A DNA stretch of 64,000 nt from JALZOC01 sp031361295 (GCA_031361295.1 JANMCN010000036.1:18547-82546), one strand, 5' to 3'. Positions 8,536 through 16,471 are shown, numbered from the stretch's first letter. The notes: generated by a model not told the origin, from the sequence alone. Made by a program: numbers and translations.

Positions 8536-9015
8536 ATGAACATCTCGCTGCCCCTCGACTACAGCGCCATCGAGCGGATCCTTCCGCACCGCTACCCGTT
8601 CCTGCTCGTCGACCGCGTCACGGAATTCGAGCCGGACAAGCGGATCGTCGGGATCAAGAACGTCACGCTCAATGAGCGGTATCTGGCGCATCGTCCGGGG
8701 GAGCTGCCCGTGCTGCCGCCGACGATCCTGACGGAAGCCGTCGCGCAGGTTGGCGCCATCATGATCCTGGCAAAGCCTGAAAACCGCGAGAAGCTCATCT
8801 ACTTTGCGGGCATCGAGCGGGTGCGGTATCGGCGTGCGGTGCACCCTGGCGACGTCGTGGTGATCGAAGCCCACGTCCGCCGGCTTCGGAGCCGGATGGG
8901 ACTCCTTCGCGGGGTCGCCCGCGTCAACGGCCAGGTCGTGGTCGAGGGCACGATGACGTTCGCGCTCGGCCCGCGCCACGACGGCACGCAGGCGCTGCAG
9001 GGCGATCGGCCCTAG
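8536..9015 (+). CDS. fabZ: FabZ-family 3-hydroxyacyl-ACP dehydratase
   Basis: A 159-residue hot-dog-fold enzyme that dehydrates (3R)-hydroxyacyl-ACP in fatty-acid elongation. The family opening ILPHRYPFLLVDRV is present at residues 15-28. The catalytic pair appears as H52 (in LAHRPG) and E67 (in ILTEAVAQ). The usual HFPGxPVMPG segment reads HRPGELPVLPPT, with one extra residue between His and Glu and Pro in place of the second Gly, so this is a divergent copy. The start at 8536 is chosen because the family begins there; the upstream extension of the frame is unrelated sequence. There are no lipid A genes nearby, so it may be a second, stand-alone dehydratase of the genome. It overlaps the convergent gene by three bases at its stop. 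Confidence 0.83.
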   Translation: MNISLPLDYSAIERILPHRYPFLLVDRVTEFEPDKRIVGIKNVTLNERYLAHRPGELPVLPPTILTEAVAQVGAIMILAKPENREKLIYFAGIERVRYRRAVHPGDVVVIEAHVRRLRSRMGLLRGVARVNGQVVVEGTMTFALGPRHDGTQALQGDRP

Positions 9016-9743
9016 CGCACCACCATCACGACCAGTCCGATCTTGACCGCGCGCGACGCCCACGATGCGCCCCTGGCGCTTGGGTGGTAATACCGCCAGG
9101 CATCCAGGAACGCCGGGGCGAGCAGCAGCGCGCCGATGACACGTTCGTCCACGCGCGCGGCCGTCGCCATGCCGCGCGTGTCGCGCTCGGCGGGGCCCGT
9201 TTTCGCGAACGCGGCGCCTGCGTACGCGACGGATGCCAGAACGTTGAACGCAAAAACACCCTTGGCGAGCGGGGCCCGTTCGCGGCGCAGCTGTGGCCGA
9301 CGATCGAGCAGCAGCTCGTTTTCCGCATGCTGAACCCAGAAGCCGGCCGACGAGATCGTGAACTCCTGTCTGGGTGGGAGCCCGTTCCGATGGGTAATCG
9401 CGAAGAAGGGCACGCCGTGGAAGTCCACCTTCCGAAGTCCCGGTTTTTCACCGAACGCGACATCGGCGATCACATGGCCGATTTCGTGGGTGGCCAGGCC
9501 TGTGGCGCCCCCAGCCAGAAAAGATGCAATCCGCTTCCCTGTCGAGTCATCCTGCGGCGGCGGTCTCTGCGGCACCGACTGAGCCGAGACCCGGCACGCC
9601 ACCGCAAGTAGCACGAGACAGAGGAGTAAGGGCGGTGGGGGGGGCCGTTTCCGGCCCGCGCTCCGGGCGGCACAGTGGTTGCTCTGCTGTAAGTCCGTGA
9701 CATAACACGCCGCCCGAGGGTCGGCGTCAAGGAGAAGGCACAT
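9012..9743 (-). CDS. Putative HExxH membrane metalloprotein, start uncertain
   Basis: I do not recognise a named family. The central sequence LAGGATGLATHEIGHVIADV carries an HEIGH zinc-binding motif inside a hydrophobic stretch, reminiscent of intramembrane or minimal zincins. There is a signal-like segment (LLLCLVLLAVACRVSAQ), a hydrophobic FAFNVLASVAYAGAAF segment, and a C-terminal helix ending VKIGLVVMVVR. The N-terminus is unresolved. In-frame ATGs at 9743 and 9764 both lie on top of the divergent small gene at 9742. A run of eight G on the plus strand (9637-9644) sits just before the signal segment; one extra base there would join the frame to an ATG at 9703. The gene overlaps the fabZ stop by three bases. 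Confidence 0.6.
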   Translation of the reverse strand: MCLLLDADPRAACYVTDLQQSNHCAARSAGRKRPPPPPLLLCLVLLAVACRVSAQSVPQRPPPQDDSTGKRIASFLAGGATGLATHEIGHVIADVAFGEKPGLRKVDFHGVPFFAITHRNGLPPRQEFTISSAGFWVQHAENELLLDRRPQLRRERAPLAKGVFAFNVLASVAYAGAAFAKTGPAERDTRGMATAARVDERVIGALLLAPAFLDAWRYYHPSARGASWASRAVKIGLVVMVVR

Positions 9744-9888
9744 GCTCGAAACGATTGCGATCATCCTTATCGTTCTCTGGCTCCTCGGGATGGTCAGCGG
9801 CTACACACTCGGGAACTTCATCTACGTCCTGCTGGTCGTGGCGATCGTGCTGTTCCTCGTGCGGCTGATCAGCGGACGCCGGGTTTAA
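9742..9888 (+). CDS. 48-residue membrane protein (lmo0937/DUF5670-like)
   Basis: A complete small ORF: MLETIAIILIVLWLLGMVSG, then a short YTLGNF turn and a second helix (IYVLLVVAIVLFLVRLI) ending GRRV and TAA. Two membrane helices joined by a tight turn with a basic C-terminus match the small lmo0937-type membrane proteins found in many bacteria, whose function is unknown. The Shine-Dalgarno AAGGAGAAGG directly upstream makes the start convincing. Its 3' end overlaps the stop of the convergent YhaM-like gene by 20 bases. It shares four bases (CATG) with a possible start of the divergent HExxH gene. Confidence 0.8.
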   Translation: MLETIAIILIVLWLLGMVSGYTLGNFIYVLLVVAIVLFLVRLISGRRV

Positions 9889-10828
9889 GCAGGACGCGCC
9901 CGAGACGGGGATGATACGCGGTGAAATCCCCGTCGCGACGGTCGTCCTGCACATGGCGGCGCACCTGGTGGAGCGTCGCGTCGAGATCGTCCATCGCAGA
10001 GAAGATGAACGCCTCGACGCTCATCGGTTCGACGGGAGAACCGTGTTCGCGAGCGCCGTGGTGTGAAACGATCAGATGCTCGATGCGGGTCTGCAGGTCG
10101 TCAGGAAAACCCTGAATCTGCCGGGCCGCATCGCGCATCAACTGCACGCCCAGGGTGACGTGGCCGATCAGGTTGCCACGGGTCGTATAGGCCGTCGCGC
10201 CGTCGTACGTGAGCTCGTCCAGTTTGCCCAGGTCGTGTAACACGGCGGCAGCCAGCAGCAGGTCGGCGTCGGCGTCGTACGCGCGGGCGAGCAGCTCGCC
10301 GACTTCGGCGAGCTTCACCACGTGCTCCAGCAACCCGGACCGATAGGCGTGGTGGACGGTTAGCGCCGCCGGCCATACGCGGAGGCGCTCGCGGTGCTGC
10401 ACGAGTAGACGCGTGAGCAGTTGCCGCAGCCAGGGATTGCCCGCGCGGGCGACCCGCGCTTCGAGCTCCCGCCACATGTCGTCCACCGGGCGCGGCGAGC
10501 ACGGTACGCACTCCTCCTCCCGGAACCCGTCCAGGCGATCCTGCGCCGCGTTCACCCGGCGGATCTTTTCCAGGACGAGCTCGAGCCGTTCGCGATGGCG
10601 GTTGCCACGGCCCTGCACCTTGACGAACTCCCCTGCTTCGAACTCCTGCTCGAGCGCCGCCACATCCTCGAATACCTTGGCGTCGATCTGACCTGAGACG
10701 TCCTGCAGGACGATCGACAGGAAGGTTCCGCCGTCGCGCCCTGTCCTGATCTCCTTCCGCGCACACAGAAAGAAGGACCAGCCAGCCGAGGACTCGTCGA
10801 GTTTGTCGATCGATGGGAGGCGGGACAT
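9869..10828 (-). CDS. YhaM-type 3'-5' exoribonuclease family protein (OB-fold plus HD)
   Basis: A 319-residue protein. The N-terminal half (about residues 20-100) is an OB-fold nucleic-acid-binding domain (FLSIVLQDVSGQIDAKVF). The C-terminal half is an HD metal-dependent phosphohydrolase domain with VHHAYRSGLLEHV, the HDLGK motif, and LIVSHHG. This architecture matches YhaM of Firmicutes, an RNA- and ssDNA-degrading exonuclease. The ATG at 10828 is preferred over an in-frame TTG at 10864. The last 20 bases overlap the convergent small membrane-protein gene. Assignment as a nuclease follows the family; activity is not shown by sequence alone. Confidence 0.83.
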   Translation of the reverse strand: MSRLPSIDKLDESSAGWSFFLCARKEIRTGRDGGTFLSIVLQDVSGQIDAKVFEDVAALEQEFEAGEFVKVQGRGNRHRERLELVLEKIRRVNAAQDRLDGFREEECVPCSPRPVDDMWRELEARVARAGNPWLRQLLTRLLVQHRERLRVWPAALTVHHAYRSGLLEHVVKLAEVGELLARAYDADADLLLAAAVLHDLGKLDELTYDGATAYTTRGNLIGHVTLGVQLMRDAARQIQGFPDDLQTRIEHLIVSHHGAREHGSPVEPMSVEAFIFSAMDDLDATLHQVRRHVQDDRRDGDFTAYHPRLGRVLLKPGVR

Positions 10829-10874
10829 CTGGCGGATGGTACCGGTTCGGAGGGCGGGGTTCAAGACTCGACGC

Positions 10875-11840
10875 TCAGGCTCCCGACTCGATGTTCAGCG
10901 GGCGAGCTTCCGCGTTCGCTGGAAGCACCCTTCGCGAGGACGATGGCTCTTTCAACCGCACGACGGCGACGCCGACGAACACGAGGGCTGCGGCAGCCGC
11001 CATGCGCCGATCGAACGGCTCCCCCAGGAAGATCACGCCGAGGGCCACGGCAATCACCGGATTGATATACGCGTAGAGCGAGACGAATGAGACCGGCAGA
11101 TGACGAAGGGCGTAGGTGTAGGCGACGAATCCGCCGATCGCTCCCACCGTCGCCATGTACGTCAGCGCCACGGCCGTGCGGGGAGTGAAGAAGAGATGCG
11201 CCCACTCGCCGCGCAGGGTGCCGGCCGCGAGCATCATCAGTCCGCCGGCGAGCATCTGATACGCCGTGGTCCCGAGCACGTTATCCGCCCGCCCGTGACG
11301 GCGCGAGTACGCCGACCCGAGCGACCAGCCGAACGCGGCAATCTGCAGCGCAATGACGCCCATGAGAAATTTATGGCCCGCTCCCCCGTCCAGCTTCAGA
11401 TCGGGCCAGACAAGGACCAGGATCCCGGCAAACCCAATCAGCAGGCCGAGGATCACTTTGCCGCGGAGACGATCGCCATCCGGCAGGCACGCTTCGACGC
11501 CGGCCATCCAGAACGGCGAACAGGCAACGAGCACGGCGGCGAGGCCGCTCGGCACCCACTGCTCCGCCACGACGACGCCACCATTCCCGAGGCCGAGGAG
11601 CAGGAACCCGAGCAGCAGGATGCCTCCCCAGCGCGACGGGGGTGGCAGCCGATGCCCCCGCAGCGCGACGAAGGAGGCGAGCAGTGCGCCGGCAATCGTC
11701 CATCGCAGGCCGCCCATCAGCGCCGGCGGCATCGTTTCGAGGCTGACACGGATCCCGAGGTACGTCGTCCCCCAGATGAGGCAGACCATCACCCAGGCCA
11801 CATAGGCCTGCCGGCGCTGACGCGACGAGGTAGCCGTCAC
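10875..11840 (-). CDS. EamA/DMT-superfamily metabolite exporter
   Basis: A 321-residue inner-membrane protein with ten predicted hydrophobic helices in two EamA repeats. The opening VMVCLIWGTTYLGIRV is typical of the drug/metabolite transporter superfamily, and the second repeat contains LVSFVSLYAYINPVIAVALG-like sequence. Members export amino acids, purines or other small metabolites; the substrate here is unknown. It starts with GTG, whose bases overlap the TGA of the upstream Lrp-family regulator (GTGA). That coupling suggests the regulator controls this exporter, a common arrangement for amino-acid efflux. The C-terminal tail after about residue 295 is hydrophilic. Confidence 0.88.
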   Translation of the reverse strand: MTATSSRQRRQAYVAWVMVCLIWGTTYLGIRVSLETMPPALMGGLRWTIAGALLASFVALRGHRLPPPSRWGGILLLGFLLLGLGNGGVVVAEQWVPSGLAAVLVACSPFWMAGVEACLPDGDRLRGKVILGLLIGFAGILVLVWPDLKLDGGAGHKFLMGVIALQIAAFGWSLGSAYSRRHGRADNVLGTTAYQMLAGGLMMLAAGTLRGEWAHLFFTPRTAVALTYMATVGAIGGFVAYTYALRHLPVSFVSLYAYINPVIAVALGVIFLGEPFDRRMAAAAALVFVGVAVVRLKEPSSSRRVLPANAEARPLNIESGA

Positions 11841-12325
11841 GAGATGCTCTCCGGCGCGCGCGTGATGTGGAGGCGCGATGTTTCTTTCGTCGTTTCAAGC
11901 ACGATGGTGGTGCGCGTCGACCTGACGCCCGGGATTCGACCCAGGCGTGTCCGCAGGAGCAAACCGAGATGCTCGGCATCCCGCGCACGCACTTTCACCA
12001 GGTAGCAGTCTTCGCCCGCGACGTGGTGAACCTCGAGGACTTCCGGGCACTCCGCGAGCGATCGCGCGACGCTGTCGTCGCCCGGCCCGTGCTCGCTGCG
12101 GACGGACACGAACGCCAGCATCCCCTGGTCCAGCGCCCGGGGGTCGAGTTGCGCGACATACCCGCGAATGACGCCACGGGACTCCAGCTTCCGGATGCGT
12201 TCCTGGATGGCGGAGGGCGCTAGCCCGACCGCGCGGGCGATCTCAACCTGAGTCTCGCGGGCATTAGACTGGAGAATATCCAGTATGGACATGTCTATGT
12301 CGCTGATTGTTCTGTCCGTGGCCAC
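11837..12325 (-). CDS. Lrp/AsnC-family transcriptional regulator
   Basis: A 162-residue regulator. The N-terminal winged HTH is standard (ISDIDMSILDILQSNARETQ, then IARAVGLAPSAIQERIRKLESRGVIRGY). It is followed by the RAM/ACT-like effector domain (VHHVAGEDCYLVKVRARDAEHL). Such proteins bind amino acids and control transport and metabolism genes. Translation starts at GTG (12325); an ATG at 12292 would remove part of the first helix. The stop overlaps the exporter start by four bases, so the two are one operon. The region upstream of the start (12326-12561) contains no gene I can support and probably carries its promoter. Confidence 0.9.
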   Translation of the reverse strand: MATDRTISDIDMSILDILQSNARETQVEIARAVGLAPSAIQERIRKLESRGVIRGYVAQLDPRALDQGMLAFVSVRSEHGPGDDSVARSLAECPEVLEVHHVAGEDCYLVKVRARDAEHLGLLLRTRLGRIPGVRSTRTTIVLETTKETSRLHITRAPESIS

Positions 12326-12561
12326 TATGGCTGAACTTTATCATGGTTCGGTGGATGCGCAGCCGTGCCGGGTCCGTGATGGTTTGGCAGCGTCACCATA
12401 AGCGCCCCCGCGCCGTTCGACCGATGTCCGTTACGTCGCGGCTTCGCTCCGCCATTAGGTCCATTCCCCGATTCAATCCGGCACTAATTCTGCTTAACGC
12501 CGGGTCGGAACAATCTGCCTCCGGCAATCTGCACTGAAGCCTGACAAATGGCCGACAAAAA

Positions 12562-12723
12562 ATGGAGTCGGAGTCCGAAATTGCTGCACGACTCCGCTCG
12601 ATCGCGGAGGAACTGCGGGCACAGAGACTCGCGGCAGTCGGTCGGGCCAAGCCGCCCCGGGACCAGCAGAGGAGCGAGGCCGCGGAGATGAAGAACGGAC
12701 CGCGGCCCCGCAAGAGACGCTGA
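12562..12723 (+). CDS. Small basic ORF of 53 residues, function unknown
   Basis: An ATG-initiated ORF beginning MESESEIAARLRSIAEELRA and ending NGPRPRKRR. The first half is an amphipathic charged helix and the second half is strongly basic and proline-containing, suggesting a nucleic-acid- or membrane-surface-associated peptide. No family is recognised and no strong Shine-Dalgarno is visible. Its TGA overlaps the ATG of the next small ORF (TGATG), which argues for a genuine two-gene unit. It lies in a 636-base stretch between the Lrp gene and the SDR gene that has no other convincing coding sequence. Confidence 0.4.
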   Translation: MESESEIAARLRSIAEELRAQRLAAVGRAKPPRDQQRSEAAEMKNGPRPRKRR

Positions 12724-12932
12724 TGGCCACCTGCCCGGACTGTCACGGCTTTCTATCCGACACGCATTCCTGAGTCGGCCGTAGACGGCGCCGTGCGCGC
12801 CGTGTGCAGGTCGTTGGCGGCGCCACTGCGGGTGCGGCAATCCTCTCCCTCGTCATGACCGAGAGTGCGCTGTGGATGGTTTCGGCGGCCGTCGTCGGAG
12901 CGCTCGTCGCCGGCGAGATCTGCCGGGAGTGA
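12723..12932 (+). other. Small Cys-rich/membrane ORF interrupted by one in-frame UGA
   Basis: Reading from the ATG at 12723, the frame gives MATCPDCHGFLSDTHS, then TGA at 12771-12773, then VGRRRRRARR and two hydrophobic helices ending GALVAGEICRE before TGA at 12930. If the first TGA is decoded, the product is 69 residues: a CxxCH zinc-like head, an arginine cluster and a membrane hairpin. A 7-bp perfect stem (ACGGCGC/GCGCCGT, loop CGTGC, 12785-12803) begins 11 bases after the TGA, the spacing expected of a bacterial SECIS. The genome makes selenophosphate (selD, 37.2 kb). Alternatives are a nonsense-mutated pseudogene, or a separate ORF starting at the GTG at 12804. Confidence 0.35.
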
Positions 12933-12961
12933 ACTGGTCCGCCTGGCGGCGCTTGTGGCCT

Positions 12962-13756
12962 TCAACGATCGACGAACCCGAACGGGCCGTGTCCCATCCA
13001 GGCGCCGCCGTCGACAGTAAGAACCTCGCCGGTGATGAAGCTGGCGTGGTCTGAGACCAGAAACGAGACCGCATCCGCGATATCGGCGGGCTTTCCCCAG
13101 CGACCGAGCGGCACCATGTCCGTGATGCGCTGAACGGCGGCGGGGGAGTTCCAGAGTTGCTTCGCCGCGCCGGCCGATTCGATCGGCCCCGGGGCGACGG
13201 CGTTGACGCGGATGTTATGCCTGGCCCACTCGACCGCCAGCGTCTGCGTCATCGACATGACGCCGGCTTTCGCCGCGGCGGAATGGACGGTGCCGGCGCT
13301 GCCCGTCCACACGTAGTTCGCCAGGATCGAGACGATCGAGCCGCCTCCTCCCCGCGCGATCATGTGCCGCCCGACGGCCCGCGAACAATAGAAGCTGCCG
13401 TTGAGCACGATGCCGACCACGGCGTTCCAGCCGTTGGGTGAGAGATCCTCGGCCTTGCAGACAAAGTTGCCGGCGGCATTGTTCACCAGGATGTCGATGC
13501 GGCCGAAATGCCGGACGACCCGGGTCACCATCTCGTCGACCTGCTCGGGCTTTCGCACGTCCAGCTGGATGGCCTGCGGATCGAACCCGGCGTGGCGCAA
13601 TTCGGCGGTCCCCTGCTCGAGGTGTTCGGCGCTTCGGCTGGCAATCGCGACGAGCGCCCCGAGCTCGCCGAGGCGGGCCGCGATCGCCAGCCCGAGTCCC
13701 GTGCCGCCTCCGGTCACGACCGCCACCCGGTCCTTCAACAGCGAAGAGGTGAGCAT
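12962..13756 (-). CDS. Short-chain dehydrogenase, 2,4-dienoyl-CoA reductase-like
   Basis: A 264-residue Rossmann-fold oxidoreductase. The NAD(P)-binding TGGGTGLGLAIA motif is near residue 15 and NNAAGNF near residue 92. The catalytic region reads VHSAAAKAGVMSMTQTLAVEW, so the classic YxxxK has Ser in place of Tyr with Lys retained. That substitution is characteristic of the 2,4-dienoyl-CoA reductase branch (human DECR type), which reduces dienoyl-CoA intermediates during unsaturated fatty-acid beta-oxidation, usually with NADPH. No other beta-oxidation gene is adjacent. It is divergent from the histidine kinase gene; the gap between them contains an 8-bp inverted repeat, GTCCACGC/GCGTGGAC (13788-13821). 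Confidence 0.85.
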   Translation of the reverse strand: MLTSSLLKDRVAVVTGGGTGLGLAIAARLGELGALVAIASRSAEHLEQGTAELRHAGFDPQAIQLDVRKPEQVDEMVTRVVRHFGRIDILVNNAAGNFVCKAEDLSPNGWNAVVGIVLNGSFYCSRAVGRHMIARGGGGSIVSILANYVWTGSAGTVHSAAAKAGVMSMTQTLAVEWARHNIRVNAVAPGPIESAGAAKQLWNSPAAVQRITDMVPLGRWGKPADIADAVSFLVSDHASFITGEVLTVDGGAWMGHGPFGFVDR

Positions 13757-13847
13757 CGCGTCAGATTACCGGTGCGTGAGCCCGTCTGTCCACGCCAGCC
13801 CACGAGGTTGTCCGCGTGGACTCGAAGAGCGCCTATAATCGCCCGAC

Positions 13848-15392
13848 GTGCCGAACGGCCCTCGCACACCCGCGGCTCCCCCGCCCGAAGCGTTCGCGCG
13901 GCTGTTCGAGTCGGTGCACGAAGGCGTCTACATCGGGACCCTGTCGACCGACGCGGCCCGGACCCTGTCGGCCAATCCGTATCTCAAGCTGATGTTCGGA
14001 TACGCGGTGGAAACGGCGCAGGACGAAGTGCGGCCGTTCGAGGCCGACCGGTTCGTGGACCCGCAGGCCCGCGAGGCCTTCCTGGAACGCCTCGACCGGG
14101 ACGGTGCGATCACCGATTATCTGCTGCGGCTTCGGCGCGCCGATCGATCCCCGATCTGGGTGGAAGTGACGGCGCACGCGGAGACCGCCGGCGCCGCCGT
14201 GCGGATCGAGGCGCTCATGCGCGACGTCACCGAGCGGAAACGCCTGGAAGACCAGGCGCGGGACTTGTACCACCAGCTGCTGCAGGCGGAGAAGCTCGCG
14301 GCGCTCGGCCAGACGATTTCCGGCGTTGCCCACGAATTGAACAACCCGCTCGCGACGATCCTCACGTGGGCCGAGCGGCTCGCGCAGCGATCAGTGGACG
14401 ACCAGACCCGGCGCGGCCTCGAGACGATCCTGAGCGAGTCCGAGCGGGCGGCCAAGATCGTGCGCAACCTGCTCACGTTCGCGCGCAAGCGGCACACCAC
14501 GCGCGCCATGGTCGATCTGAATCAGGTCGTCCGCGAAACCCTCGCCTTGCGGTCGTACGAGCAGCGCTTGAGCAACATCACGACGATCGAAGCGCTCGCG
14601 TCGGGCCTCCCGCAGGTCTTCTCCGATCCGCATCAGCTCCAGCAGGTGCTCCTCAACCTCGTCATCAACGCCGAGCAGGCGATGATCAGCGCGAACGGAC
14701 GCGGCACGCTGGTGCTCCGCTCCTGGCACGACGCCGACCGCGACGCCGTCATTCTCGAGGTGAGCGACGACGGGCCGGGTGTTCCCGACGACGTCCAGCC
14801 GCGCATCTTCGATCCCTTCTTCACGACGAAGGACGTCGGCAAGGGGACGGGTCTCGGATTGACCGTCGCGTACGCGATTGTGCAGGAGCACGGGGGCCGC
14901 ATCACGGTGAAGTCCGGCGCGGGCCGCGGGGCGTCCTTCCACGTCGAGCTTCCGGTAGGCGCCGGGCCGCTCAAGCCTGCGCTGCCGCGGCCTCCCGAGC
15001 TGCCGTCGTTGTCGGACGATGTGGGCGCCGGAGCGGCTGTGCTGGTCGTCGAGGATGAAGCGGCACTCGGCGCCGCGGTGGCGGAGGCCCTGGCGGATGC
15101 GGGCTTCGTGGTGGACCGGGCCGGCGACGGACTCGAAGCGCTCGAGCAACTCCGGGCCCGTGCCTACGACCTGATCATCTGCGATCTGAAGATGCCCCGC
15201 CTCGACGGCACGTCCTTCCATCGCGAGCTCGAGAAGATCGATCCCGCGATGGCGCGCAAGGTGCTTTTCGTCACCGGCGACGTGGCGGGCACGGAAGCGG
15301 AGCGCTTCCTCGACGAGACCTCGTGCCGGTGGCTCGCAAAGCCGTTCCGGCTGAAGGACCTGCTCCGCGTCGCGCGGGAGATGCTCGTCTAG
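13848..15392 (+). CDS. Hybrid histidine kinase: PAS, DHp, HATPase and receiver
   Basis: A 514-residue soluble hybrid kinase starting at GTG. A PAS sensor (about 15-130) precedes a DHp with the H-box GVAHELNNPLATIL (phospho-acceptor H162). The HATPase domain has the N-box LVINAEQAM, G1 DDGPGVP and G2 GKGTGLGLTVAY. A C-terminal receiver (about 395-510) carries VVEDE and the phospho-acceptor D446 in IICDLKMP. There is no membrane segment, so the signal is cytoplasmic. The DHp class resembles NtrB-type kinases, and an NtrC-type response regulator lies 1.9 kb downstream at 17275. A link between the two is inferred only from proximity. Confidence 0.92.
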   Translation: MPNGPRTPAAPPPEAFARLFESVHEGVYIGTLSTDAARTLSANPYLKLMFGYAVETAQDEVRPFEADRFVDPQAREAFLERLDRDGAITDYLLRLRRADRSPIWVEVTAHAETAGAAVRIEALMRDVTERKRLEDQARDLYHQLLQAEKLAALGQTISGVAHELNNPLATILTWAERLAQRSVDDQTRRGLETILSESERAAKIVRNLLTFARKRHTTRAMVDLNQVVRETLALRSYEQRLSNITTIEALASGLPQVFSDPHQLQQVLLNLVINAEQAMISANGRGTLVLRSWHDADRDAVILEVSDDGPGVPDDVQPRIFDPFFTTKDVGKGTGLGLTVAYAIVQEHGGRITVKSGAGRGASFHVELPVGAGPLKPALPRPPELPSLSDDVGAGAAVLVVEDEAALGAAVAEALADAGFVVDRAGDGLEALEQLRARAYDLIICDLKMPRLDGTSFHRELEKIDPAMARKVLFVTGDVAGTEAERFLDETSCRWLAKPFRLKDLLRVAREMLV

Positions 15393-15419
15393 CGCACGCC
15401 CCCGCGCGGCATGGGCATG

Positions 15420-16325
15420 TCAGCGCGCGGCGGCCACCGGCGCCTGCGACGAAGCGCCGGCGGTTCGGGTGTGACGCCGCGGCGCCGTCGCCACGGGGGC
15501 CCGGTATTGCAGCACGACACCGCGGCCTTCCGACAGGTCGGCCTTCGCCATCCGGCGCCGGCGGATCGTCTGCTGGAACGAGAGAATCGCGGGGCTCACC
15601 GTCTCGTCGGCAAAGCACTCTGCACCGAGGGCCTTCTTCAGCCGCGAGACCGCGCGCGCGTGCAGCTGCGAGACCCGCGACTCGTTCACCCCAATCTCCG
15701 CCCCTATCTGTTTCATGGTCGCTTCGGCGTAGTAGTACAGGCCGATCACCTTCCGCTCGCGCGGAGGAAGCGAGGCGATCGCCGCGCGGATGCGATCGCG
15801 CACTTCCTGCTGTTCATAGGCTTTGTCGGGGGCCATGGGCTCGGACGGAACGAGGGCTGCCGGCAGCGAGGCGTTGTCGACATGATCGCCGGACGAGAGC
15901 GGCGACGTGGATTCGATGGTGTTGATGCGGACGATCGTCCGCCCGAGCCGGGCTTCGTCGGATCCGACACGCGCCGCGAGGTCCGCCAGCGACGGTTCCG
16001 CTCCCAGCTCCCGCCGCAGCTCTTCGCGCGCCGTCTCCAGTTCCCGCCGCTGCCGCCGGACGCCGCGCGGCCAGGCGTCGCGACGGAGCGCGTCGATCAT
16101 GGCCCCCCGCACCCGCCGTTCTGCGAAGGTCTCGAACTTGATGCCCCGTCCCTCGTCGAATCGGCAGGCCGCGTCGATGAGGCCGATCATCCCGTCCTGC
16201 ACCAGATCGCCGAGCTCGATGGAGTGGGGCATCGAGGCCGCCACGCGCCGCGCGAGCGACTCCACGAAGGGAAGTCCGGCGGCAATCCGATCCCGATTGT
16301 GAGCGGCGAGTGGCTGGCGCTGCAT
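15420..16325 (-). CDS. FliA/sigma-28-type RNA polymerase sigma factor
   Basis: A 301-residue sigma-70-family factor. Region 2 (LVQDGMIGLIDAACRFDEGR, IKFETFAERRVRGAMIDALR) and region 4 (LPPRERKVIGLYYYAEATMKQIG, then VNESRVSQLHARAVSRLK) match the FliA/WhiG class that drives flagellar or developmental promoters. A tail of about 60 residues after region 4 is basic and disordered, unusual for the class. The ATG at 16325 is preceded by GGAGG nine bases upstream and is preferred over the longer frame at 16358. No flagellar genes are in the window, so its regulon is unknown. It converges with the hybrid kinase gene. Confidence 0.9.
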   Translation of the reverse strand: MQRQPLAAHNRDRIAAGLPFVESLARRVAASMPHSIELGDLVQDGMIGLIDAACRFDEGRGIKFETFAERRVRGAMIDALRRDAWPRGVRRQRRELETAREELRRELGAEPSLADLAARVGSDEARLGRTIVRINTIESTSPLSSGDHVDNASLPAALVPSEPMAPDKAYEQQEVRDRIRAAIASLPPRERKVIGLYYYAEATMKQIGAEIGVNESRVSQLHARAVSRLKKALGAECFADETVSPAILSFQQTIRRRRMAKADLSEGRGVVLQYRAPVATAPRRHTRTAGASSQAPVAAAR

Positions 16326-16471
16326 GACTCGGTTCCTCCAGAGGATTGTGTCTGCCACAAACGGCAGACCTTGCCCTAGCGCAACCGGGGTGCCACGAGA
16401 ACACGATCCAAAAGCGAAACCACGCGGAAATAGTCCGCTAGAACTAAGCAGCTGAAATGTAAGGGGTTAGC

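Noticed and set aside
12508..12535. AATCTGC occurring twice 14 bases apart near the mini-ORFs
   Set aside because: Only two exact copies with an unrelated heptad between them; too little to call a repeat array.
13508..15058. 516-codon plus-strand frame overlapping the SDR and kinase genes
   Set aside because: Arg/Pro/Gly-rich shadow without motifs; both overlapped genes have clear family signatures.
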